Source: Rhynchopus euleeides
Lineage: Eukaryota > Euglenozoa > Diplonemea > Diplonemida > Diplonemidae
Assembly: GCA_963210315.1 (NCBI GenBank)
Contig: OY723255.1
Span: forward strand, 2,294,001-2,358,000
DNA: 64,000 nucleotides
Direction of reading: 5' to 3'
Under the pieces are notes generated by a model. It was not told where the DNA came from and ran no database searches. It saw only the letters and a list, made by a program, of their open reading frames with translations. The translations under genes were made by a program, and so were the position numbers. Numbering within the stretch: position 1 is the stretch's first letter; each line of letters opens with the position of its first letter. Positions 57,602 through 64,000 of the stretch are shown here, one piece after another.

Positions 57602-60228
57602 CTCAAGCAAACACCCGCCCGCCCAACCCTACCTCTTCAGACCCTGCACCGCCAACTACCGACAGAAAGGAGCAACAAAAGCACGGGACGCAAGAAGAAA
57701 ACACAAGCCCCACTGACCGAGAAGGCGCGCAACGTGGTGCGAGCGACGCTGAGGGGCATCTTGGGAGACGCACTCTCCCCAAACTACTGGAAAACACTGT
57801 CGCGGACCATGGAGCGGTACGGGGATTTCCTGGAAGTGTGGCAGGAGAAGGAGTGTGTCGAGTCGCACGACGAAGGCGTGATGCTGTGGATGGCACACCT
57901 CCAGGCGGAGGGGCTGTCAGTGCAGTCGGCGCTGCAGTACACCAACAACCTGGTGGCGGCGCTCCGCAGGTTCGCCGGCATCCACCTCGAACACAGCAGC
58001 ATTTTGCGGGACTTCAGGAGAGCGCTAAAGCGGAGAGGGGCACTGAAACCCCAGAAACACGCTGTGCCCGCAACGCGAGAGGAGGCAAAGGAAGCCATGC
58101 AGCGAGAGCCCAGGGACGTGGTGAAGATCGCGCTGAGTCTGATGTGGGCGGGGGCAGCTCGGAGCTCAGATGTCCTGCGTTTGGACAGGGACGATGTCAA
58201 GCCGATGGGGAACGGACAGGTCGCAGTACGGTGGACGCAGTCGAAGTCCGATCCATACAGAGTCGGACGGATGACAGGGTTGCGAATGCCTCGACGCTAC
58301 TACGAGCTTCTCACAGAGCACCTGCGCACGACGGCGCGTTCGCGAGAGAAAAAGGTGTTTCCACAGACTGTGACTTATGCATCCATAGCGGCGGCGGTGA
58401 AGCGGGTGAAGCTGACGCTGACACCACACTCGTTGAGACGGGGGGCACTGACGCACCTCGCGAGGCTTGGGCTGCCGCTAGAAGAGATCAGGCTGCTGTC
58501 CCGACACAGCACCATCGAGGGGGTGGTGCGCTACATCGACGCGGCGGAGAACATTCGGATCACAGAGACCGAGGCAGTGTCGAGCCGACTGGCTTGGTGA
58601 GGTCTAAAAAGCGCAGGGCAAAGCGGCGGCGTCGCGACGGAGACATCGTGGCATCCCATTTCCCTCCTATGCAAAAGAAGATGAGGCGGCTTCTAGCCGC
58701 AGCACCGATGTACGACGCGACACCGGATGACGACGACGAGCGAGGGCGTCTTCCACCACCACGGGTGCCACAGCGAAAGACGGTGGAGGGAGACTGGGGC
58801 TACGAAAACTGGAGCAGCGGACAGGAGGACGCGGACTACGGGCCGGCAGTGGAACACATATACGGAGAAGAGATCGGAGTGCCTCTGGGGGACACGACTG
58901 TTCGACCACACGAGCAGGGAGACACGGGACAACATCAGAAGCTCGCCCCCATCGGGACTACACGACTGGACATCGATGCATTGAGACAACTCGACACGGA
59001 CGGGGAGCTGGACGGGGTCATCGACATGATAACGGACACGGCGGTGTTCCGCGAGGCACTGCTGCCGGGGCGTGAAGGGGCGTTCGCGAGGGAGAAGCGA
59101 AAGGTGTCCAGACACATGCTCCAGCACCTCGGGCAGCTGGAGGACTACGGGGTCTTGGTGCAAGAAGAATCAACGCTGATCCACCCGGCCTACACCGTGG
59201 CCAAAAAGAGCGGGGGCCTCAGGTTTATAGTGGACGCCAGGACGCTGAACAAGGCGATGAAGCCCCCGCCCGACATGCGCCTAAATTCCATCACGAGAGT
59301 GGCCCAGAGGCTGGCTAACGCTGACTGGGTTGTATTGGCCGATGCGCGTAGCTGGTTCTACCAGTTCCCGGTGGCGGAGGATATACAGAAGTTCTTCGGG
59401 GTGCGTATCGGTGACAAGCGGAACGATTTCGTCGACGCTCGCCTGCAGGTACTGTGCATGGGTTGGTCGTACTCCCTAGCTATTGCGCACAGGAGCCTGG
59501 CCGAGATGATCGCAGGAGACGTAACGCCGAGGCGCGCCTTCAATATTTTCGGTAGTGTGGTGTGGCAGAGTTACGTGACGCGCAGCCCGCTCTGCTTCGC
59601 GCCAGCGATGCTGTCCTACATCAGGAGGATTGCCCGGACAACGCTGGAAGATAAGGGAAAGTGGGACTTAAAGGCGGTGGCACCACCCTCGGTGCGGCAC
59701 GAGCTGCGCCTGCGGATGTCCTTCCTCGAACAGAATAGCTGGCTGACATGTGTGCCACACACACGAGGCGCCTCGGTCTGGAGCGACGCGTCGAGCACAG
59801 CGTGGGCGGCGATCGCGATCGAGGGGACGTCAGAGAGGGTGTCGCAGGGAGTGTTCTCCGAGCAGGAACGCGGGGCGCACATCTTCCTGAAGGAGGCTTA
59901 CGCGGCCCTACAGGGACTCAGACTCATCATCGCGAGCGGGTGCACAGTGCGCTGCTACATCGACAACCTGCCGCTGGTGCACTGCCTCGTAAAGGGACAC
60001 TGCAGCAACTTTCGGGGAAATATCCTGCTACAACACATCGTGAACACTGCGACGGCTAAGAATCTCACGCTGGATGCGGTGTGGGTCCCGACGACAGAGC
60101 AACGCGCGGACTGCTATACGAGAGGGGTCGTCCATCCGGCGCAGATCTCACTCGATGTCACACCCCTAGACCAAATGCAGCCAACCAGACCGCTGTCTTC
60201 CACAACAGCGCCCCTCGGACGAGGGTAG
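57598..60228 (+). CDS. RT-RNase H ORF of element 2, 5' third overprinting YR; RT catalytic box deleted
   Basis: 876 residues from the ATG overlapping the gag stop. The first about 335 residues overlap the recombinase gene in another frame and resemble no known domain. RT homology starts at about 58930: GGLRFIVDARTLN, WVVLADARSWFYQFP (motif A) and CMGWSYSLAIAHR (motif B). After LAEMIAGD the sequence jumps to TPRRAFNIFGSVVWQSYVT. Comparison with element 1 shows about 110 residues missing, including the position of the YxDD box. The RNase H part is intact by motif: WSDASS, LKEAYAALQG, YIDNLPLVH, EQRADCYTRG. The RT cannot be active. Confidence 0.75.
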   Translation: MTQANTRPPNPTSSDPAPPTTDRKEQQKHGTQEENTSPTDREGAQRGASDAEGHLGRRTLPKLLENTVADHGAVRGFPGSVAGEGVCRVARRRRDAVDGTPPGGGAVSAVGAAVHQQPGGGAPQVRRHPPRTQQHFAGLQESAKAERGTETPETRCARNARGGKGSHAARAQGRGEDRAESDVGGGSSELRCPAFGQGRCQADGERTGRSTVDAVEVRSIQSRTDDRVANASTLLRASHRAPAHDGAFAREKGVSTDCDLCIHSGGGEAGEADADTTLVETGGTDAPREAWAAARRDQAAVPTQHHRGGGALHRRGGEHSDHRDRGSVEPTGLVRSKKRRAKRRRRDGDIVASHFPPMQKKMRRLLAAAPMYDATPDDDDERGRLPPPRVPQRKTVEGDWGYENWSSGQEDADYGPAVEHIYGEEIGVPLGDTTVRPHEQGDTGQHQKLAPIGTTRLDIDALRQLDTDGELDGVIDMITDTAVFREALLPGREGAFAREKRKVSRHMLQHLGQLEDYGVLVQEESTLIHPAYTVAKKSGGLRFIVDARTLNKAMKPPPDMRLNSITRVAQRLANADWVVLADARSWFYQFPVAEDIQKFFGVRIGDKRNDFVDARLQVLCMGWSYSLAIAHRSLAEMIAGDVTPRRAFNIFGSVVWQSYVTRSPLCFAPAMLSYIRRIARTTLEDKGKWDLKAVAPPSVRHELRLRMSFLEQNSWLTCVPHTRGASVWSDASSTAWAAIAIEGTSERVSQGVFSEQERGAHIFLKEAYAALQGLRLIIASGCTVRCYIDNLPLVHCLVKGHCSNFRGNILLQHIVNTATAKNLTLDAVWVPTTEQRADCYTRGVVHPAQISLDVTPLDQMQPTRPLSSTTAPLGRG
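57602..58600 (+). CDS. Tyrosine recombinase of element 2 (possibly a Gag read-through product)
   Basis: In frame with gag, open from the codon after the gag TGA to the TGA at 58598-58600; the first alternative start would be GTG 57734. Catalytic signature: first Arg in AARSSDVLRL, HSLRRGAL (H-x-x-R), then RHSTIEGVVRYID with His and Tyr. It looks intact. It would insert the circular cDNA without target duplication. Confidence 0.8.
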   Translation, partial: LKQTPARPTLPLQTLHRQLPTERSNKSTGRKKKTQAPLTEKARNVVRATLRGILGDALSPNYWKTLSRTMERYGDFLEVWQEKECVESHDEGVMLWMAHLQAEGLSVQSALQYTNNLVAALRRFAGIHLEHSSILRDFRRALKRRGALKPQKHAVPATREEAKEAMQREPRDVVKIALSLMWAGAARSSDVLRLDRDDVKPMGNGQVAVRWTQSKSDPYRVGRMTGLRMPRRYYELLTEHLRTTARSREKKVFPQTVTYASIAAAVKRVKLTLTPHSLRRGALTHLARLGLPLEEIRLLSRHSTIEGVVRYIDAAENIRITETEAVSSRLAW

Positions 60229-60291
60229 TGTGGAAGCGTCAACGCAAAAAAGAAACCAAAGCAAAAAGTGCCGAACAAAGCGCAGTGACAC
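60227..60291 (+). repeat. Split direct repeat B1 of element 2
   Basis: AGTGTGGAAGCGTCAACGCA ... AAAAAGTGCCGAACAAAGCG ... TGACACTTT; repeated as B2 at 60386-60453. Confidence 0.85.
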
Positions 60292-60407
60292 TTTTTCAGC
60301 ACACTTCGATGTGGGCGGAAAGTGTCGCGTGCTTGTTCGTGCCCTTGTGCTCCTCACTCACGACACCATCATCAGCAGGAGTGTGAGTGTGGAAGCGTCA
60401 ACGCAAA
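60292..60407 (+). repeat. Split direct repeat A2 of element 2
   Basis: Copy of A1. Its first bases pair with the end of B1 (GACACTTT .. AAAGTGTC inverse arms). Confidence 0.85.
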
Positions 60408-60453
60408 AAAGAAACCAAAGCAAAAAGTGCCGAACAAAGCGCAGTGACACTTT
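60386..60453 (+). repeat. Split direct repeat B2 of element 2
   Basis: Copy of B1. Its first about 22 bases are shared with the end of A2, so A2 and B2 overlap at the candidate recombination site. Confidence 0.85.
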
Positions 60454-60462
60454 CCTTTGTTT

Positions 60463-60598
60463 GTTGCGTTGACGCTTCTACACACAAAACCCTGAACTGA
60501 TCACACCCTGAGCCTGATGAAGGGTGGGGTTAGTGTATAGAGCACGTTTGGTTGCAGCTGTGGTGGGGCGCTTTCCGCTCACACGAGTGTGCTTAAAA
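60463..60598 (-). repeat. F3 terminus, reverse, partial
   Basis: Inverse of about 37365-37492: TGCGTTGACGCTTCTACACA ... CTGAGCCTGATGAAGGGTGG ... TTTCCGCTCACACGAGTGTG. Directly follows B2 of element 2. Confidence 0.7.
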
Positions 60599-60690
60599 AA
60601 AAAAGGGAAACCATGACAGAGGTGATGACGCCAGTCCTTACGAGTATCGTATTTCCTCCTATACACAATGCTGCGCTGTGTTTTGGATGG

Positions 60691-60890
60691 TAAAGAGCGC
60701 CCTATCACTTCACAGCTACAACCGCTCTGATGAATTTCCTTTGTTTGTTGCGTTGACGCTTCGACACACAAAACCCTGAACTGATCACACCCTGAGCCTG
60801 ATGAAGGGTGGGGTTAGTGTATAGTCTTAAATAGAGCACGTTTGGTTGCAGCTGTGGTGGGTCGCTTTCCGCTCACACGAGTGTGCTTAA
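60691..60890 (-). repeat. F3 terminus, reverse, complete
   Basis: Inverse of 37355-37545 including both sides of the junction motif (60749-60762). Confidence 0.7.
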
Positions 60891-60898
60891 AATAAGAA

Positions 60899-60930
60899 TG
60901 ATTGACGCAGTGCCCTCTCTCACTCTGCAG
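60899..60930 (+). promoter_or_regulatory. Splice-acceptor module before WD14
   Basis: TGATTGACGCAGTGCCCTCTCTCACTCTGCAG ending at 60930. The usual upstream GGCAGCTG..GTGCATC block is missing because an F3 terminus lies immediately upstream; the acceptor itself is kept. Confidence 0.55.
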
Positions 60931-61211
60931 ACTGCCCCACACCCCCTCCCCTCCCACCCCCCGCCCCAATTGAGCTCGACACCCCCACACCGCACAACAC
61001 GCGAAGCTGCACCACCTGCACACAGGCAACCCTCCCTGCCGGATGTGCTGAACTTCTGCACTCCGTTGCTCGACACACATGTTCTTCCTTTGAGTGACGA
61101 ACCCCTTTGGCCCCGATCCCCATCATGCCCGCACACAGCACACACCGCCACACTCTCCAGGAAGGCTTTGCTGTTGGTGTCAGCGTGCAAGGGGAGGGGG
61201 AAGTCACAAAC

Positions 61212-62345
61212 ATGGATGTGACTGTTCGTCATGCCGAGACCGGGCACAGCTGTGTCGTCGGAGTTCCGGAAGGCGGGACCGTGGTCAGGCTGAAGGCGGA
61301 TGCGCTGGAGGAGATGTTTCCGGGTTCTATCAACGCATCCCGTGAGGCTGCATGCGTGGCAGCACACATCGAAGGGTGTGAGGAGGAGCTGGACGATGAA
61401 GAGCGCGTTGCCGACACGGGTCTGGAGGACGGGGGTGCTGTCAAGCTCGTCCCACGCTGGCCCAAAGTCAAGGCCCCCGCTGTCTACTCATCTCCGCACG
61501 GGCAACAGATGTTCCGCATCGCACTGTCGAGGTGTGGGACGCTGTGCTCTGTGGGAGACTATGACGGGGATATCGCCGTGTTTGACACCGTCACCGCTGA
61601 TGTGGTGGCGGACTTAACGCACGGCAGCCCACGAATCATCTCGTGCACTGCCTTCTCAGTCTGTGGGACGTGGCTGGCAACGGGCTCGCATGACGGCACC
61701 ATCTTCGTGTGGTTGACAGCAACCTGGGAGCAGGTGTGCATCCTGGACCACAACAACACTGAAGTCTTCAGTGTCGCGTGGACACACTGCGGACTTCTGG
61801 TGTCAGGAGACGACCCAGGCAAAGTGCGTGTGTGGGACTTGAAGGGCACACCGAGCGCCACAGTGCTGGAGAGTCACACCGATGCTGTTCTCAGCATCGC
61901 TGTGTCCCCCACTACAATCTACAGCGCGTCATATGACAATACCATCCGTGTGTGGGACATCAACACCCTCACACACACACACACCCTGGATGAGCACTGT
62001 GGTGCCGTCTCCAGTGTCGGGCTTACGAAGGACGAGCAGCACCTGGTGTCGTGCTCCCATGACTGGCAACTCAAGGTGTGGTGCACAACCACCCTCAGCT
62101 GCCTGCGTACTGTCCAACTGGGCAACGACTGCTACTCGCTTGCTATTTCACAGCCAGGTGATGTTGTTGCAGTGGTGACTCCTGACAGTCTCACCACCAC
62201 ACTGTACCGCCTCAGCACAGGTGAGTGTCTGGGGGATGTAAATACAGAGAGCGTTGCTGCTGCACTCAGCCCCTGCGGGAGGTGGCTCTTCACTACCAAC
62301 ACCAACTCTGTCTCTGTGTGTGCTGTGTCTTCCGTTTCACCCTGA
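61212..62345 (+). CDS. WD14: ubiquitin-like + WD40 protein
   Basis: 377 residues from the ATG in ACAAACATGG. Sister of WD13 in the propeller, but its ubiquitin-like domain and leader match WD8, WD10 and WD11, so the gene looks mosaic. Face positions: QQMFR, PRIISC, TEVFS, DAVLS. Confidence 0.85.
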   Translation: MDVTVRHAETGHSCVVGVPEGGTVVRLKADALEEMFPGSINASREAACVAAHIEGCEEELDDEERVADTGLEDGGAVKLVPRWPKVKAPAVYSSPHGQQMFRIALSRCGTLCSVGDYDGDIAVFDTVTADVVADLTHGSPRIISCTAFSVCGTWLATGSHDGTIFVWLTATWEQVCILDHNNTEVFSVAWTHCGLLVSGDDPGKVRVWDLKGTPSATVLESHTDAVLSIAVSPTTIYSASYDNTIRVWDINTLTHTHTLDEHCGAVSSVGLTKDEQHLVSCSHDWQLKVWCTTTLSCLRTVQLGNDCYSLAISQPGDVVAVVTPDSLTTTLYRLSTGECLGDVNTESVAAALSPCGRWLFTTNTNSVSVCAVSSVSP

Positions 62346-62514
62346 GCGGCTCTGAATCCTGACCCGTCCCGATTTGCGGACTTCCCTTTGTTGTACCACC
62401 TTGCCCAGTGTTCCCAGTGTTTGTGTGGTTATAAAGTTTTAAGGCGGTGTCGCCCTGCACGGGCAGTAGCACCTCCCCTTCAGTATCGCACTCCCGAAGG
62501 ATTCCCCAACACGA

Positions 62515-62626
62515 CGTGACACCGGTTTCGACGCGTACTCTTCGTACCCCTCCCCCCGGCCGCGTCTCTTCAGCGAAGAACCGGGGATAATCGGACCAGG
62601 GCTAGCTAAACCCTGGTGGTGTCACG
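62515..62626 (-). ncRNA. Hammerhead ribozyme candidate, copy B (first on + coordinates)
   Basis: Inverse reading: CGTGACACCGGTTTC, GACGCG, TCTTCAG and GGACCAG are the inverse of the elements described for 52830-52941. All core bases are conserved. Confidence 0.7.
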
Positions 62627-62759
62627 GGTGGGGTTGGAGAGGGAGAAAAAGGAAGAAATGAAGTTGCGAAAGAGTCAAACACTGACACGTGAAATCAATA
62701 AAAAGGGTGGTATATATCACCCCCTTGCTGCGACGTAGACACTAAATAGTCAGGCCGCT

Positions 62760-62918
62760 TCAAGAGTCTTGAGGGCTTGAAGGAAGAAGCAGGTTGCTGA
62801 TGAGTCTCAGGAGCAGGCACCTTTTGTCCGCCCACATGACCTTCGCCCGAAGGCGAACCTCGTCCAGCTTGGCTCGATCGCCACAGAGAAGGGGATCATT
62901 CTCCACTGTGGCGAACAT
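62760..62918 (-). CDS. Small ORF in the retrozyme-like interior, copy B
   Basis: 52 residues, beginning MFATVENDPLLCGD; differs from copy A at two positions (Thr to Ala, Ala to Val). Same remarks as for 53337-53495. Confidence 0.3.
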   Translation of the reverse strand: MFATVENDPLLCGDRAKLDEVRLRAKVMWADKRCLLLRLISNLLLPSSPQDS

Positions 62919-63313
62919 CTTAAAAACCGAGGGTGCAGAGGTGGGGCAGCCCGCTGGTGCGACAGCAGACCGCCCCCGGATAGCTATAACTAGTGCATAG
63001 GAAGAATACGACGGCACACGCAACAGATGCCGAAGGCACAACGGCGGGTCACTTTTAACCACCAGAGGAGTGGCACTCCCGAGGGGTGGGGTAGGGGGGA
63101 AGTCACAACACTTTCGAAGGAAGTAAAGGGGCAAATGGGATGTTTTGTGCAAGGTAGAAAGGAAGTCACAACATGGGGCAGGGGGGTTTGCTCATCAGGC
63201 CTGGGGGAATAGAGGGTTTGTGTGTGGTTATAAAGTTTTAAGGCGGTGTCGCCCTGCACGGGCAGTAGCACCTCCCCTTCAGTATCGCACTCCCGAAGGA
63301 TTCCCCAACACGA

Positions 63314-63425
63314 CGTGACACCGGTTTCGACGCGTACTCTTCGTACCCCTCCCCCCGGCCGCGTCTCTTCAGCGAAGAACCGGGGATAATCGGACCAGGG
63401 CTAGCTAAACCCTGGTGGTGTCACG
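63314..63425 (-). ncRNA. Hammerhead ribozyme candidate, copy B (second)
   Basis: Same as 62515-62626, offset by 799 nt. Confidence 0.7.
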
Positions 63426-63660
63426 GGTGGGGTTGGAGAGGGAGAAAAGGAAGAAATGAAGTTGCGAAAAAGTCAAACACTGACACGTGAAATCAATAAA
63501 AAAGCGGTATATATCGCCCCCTTGCTGCGACAAAGACACTAAATAGTCAGGCCGCTCCAAGAGTCTTGAGGGCTTGTCCCAGTGTTTGTGTGCTTGCCGC
63601 TTTGGTCCTGCTTGCATTGTTGCCTCCCCAGCACAGCACTCCCTGACCCTGCTCTGTTAG

Positions 63661-63730
63661 GAGGCAGCTGTGCAGTGCATCTGCAATGAGAAGAGAGTAA
63701 ACTGATGACGACGCAGTGCAACCTCTGCAG
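63661..63730 (+). promoter_or_regulatory. Splice-acceptor module near the right edge
   Basis: GAGGCAGCTGTGCAGTGCATC, CAATGAGAAGAGAGTAAACTG, CGACGCAGTGCAACCTCTGCAG ending at 63730. A further WD gene may start beyond the window, but a MITE intervenes at 63924. Confidence 0.5.
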
Positions 63731-63923
63731 ACTTGCCCCCCCACACCACCCCCCCCCCCCCTCCGCCCCCCTCCGCCCCCTTCCCGACCTCCCACCATCC
63801 TCAATGCGTGCCCGACGCTGGGGACTCCCAGCCCCTGCCCTGCCACCCTCAACGACAGCACACACAAACTATACGCTGTTGAAGCTTTACTACTCCAGCC
63901 CCGACAGCATGAGATTTGACATA

Positions 63924-64000
63924 GGGGGTCTTCGCTGGTCGACAAACTTCGACAAACTTCGTCAGTTTTCAGCCAATTCAACAGGAAATGCACCAAAATG
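63924..64000 (+). mobile_element. MITE copy 3, cut by the window edge
   Basis: GGGGGTCTTCGCTGGTCGAC onward matches the first 77 bp of 8919-9026 with only a few differences. Confidence 0.75.

Larger units (their letters stand above)
56002..60453 (+). mobile_element. Tyrosine-recombinase retrotransposon 2
   Basis: A1 (56002-56117), minisatellite, gag, recombinase, RT-RNase H, B1 (60227-60291), A2 (60292-60407), B2 (60386-60453): the same split direct repeat layout as element 1 with unrelated repeat sequence. GTGTGGAAGCGTCAACGCAAA stands at the end of A1, the start of B1 and the A2/B2 overlap. Coding frames are long, but an in-frame deletion has removed the RT motif C region. Confidence 0.85.
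62428..63576 (-). mobile_element. Retrozyme-like element, copy B (inverted)
   Basis: About 1149 bp, minus-strand orientation, with terminal repeats at 62428-62778 and 63227-63575. Flanked by a 16-bp duplication TCCCAGTGTTTGTGTG (62412-62427 and 63577-63592). Nearly identical to copy A including ribozyme cores and the 52-residue ORF (63-kb side, 62918 down to 62760). Confidence 0.85.

Noticed and set aside
60500-60560. CTGATGA in the F3 repeat as a hammerhead ribozyme
   Set aside because: No GAAA with a paired stem II and no cleavage triplet at the right places on either strand.

Overview
This window looks like nuclear DNA of a GC-rich, repeat-rich protist. The coding sequences are eukaryotic in type (WD40 propellers, DUF4116 repeats, a membrane-anchored class III cyclase relative, a V-type H+-pyrophosphatase fragment), and there are no bacterial operons or Shine-Dalgarno spacing. 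Every recognisable host gene lies on the + strand across 64 kb. Many genes are separated by only about 150-500 bases, and a repeated branch-site/polypyrimidine/CAG module precedes many of them. That pattern fits a directional gene cluster with spliced-leader trans-splicing, as in Euglenozoa (diplonemid, bodonid or euglenid) or dinoflagellates; this taxonomic guess is inference only.

Layout. 1-2.8 kb: end of a large low-complexity protein. 3.4-8.5 kb: three tandem genes (WD1-WD3) encoding a ubiquitin-like N-terminal domain fused to a 7-bladed WD40 propeller. 8.9-13.1 kb: a MITE, WD40 gene debris and a gene with the same type of N-terminal domain fused to about 23 DUF4116 units. 13.3-15.1 kb: a degenerate membrane cyclase with one frame break. 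16.4-21.6 kb: a tyrosine-recombinase (DIRS/VIPER/Ngaro-like) retrotransposon with split direct repeats, inactivated. 23.1-31.9 kb: WD4-WD8 (WD4 and WD6 broken). 32-38 kb: repeat termini, a second DUF4116 gene and an H+-PPase fragment. 38.7-42.1 kb: a 1107-residue zinc-finger/coiled-coil protein. 44.5-50.5 kb: WD9-WD11 and a beta-carbonic anhydrase. 51.8-54.2 kb: WD12, split by a 1.15 kb retrozyme-like element. 54.5-55.7 kb: WD13. 56.0-60.5 kb: a second tyrosine-recombinase retrotransposon with long open frames but without the RT catalytic box. 61.2-62.3 kb: WD14. 62.4-63.6 kb: a second retrozyme-like element, inverted.

Two systems stand out. (1) A tandem family of at least 14 ubiquitin-like/WD40 genes whose N-terminal domains are nearly identical, while short stretches at the same place in each propeller blade differ from copy to copy. 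This is the pattern expected of a diversifying recognition repertoire, and the same type of N-terminal domain is also joined to DUF4116 repeats. (2) A 1.15 kb non-autonomous element with 351-bp direct terminal repeats, each containing what reads as a type III hammerhead ribozyme (CUGAAGA / 6-bp stem II / GAAA / GUC). Ribozyme spacing is exactly 799 nt in both copies and the target-site duplications are 15-16 bp, so it resembles a protist retrozyme. The two tyrosine-recombinase retroelements share further unusual traits: Gag and recombinase in one frame separated by a single UGA-C stop, a minisatellite before gag, and a recurrent GGAAGCGTCAACGCA motif at the repeat junctions of one of them and at solo termini across the window.
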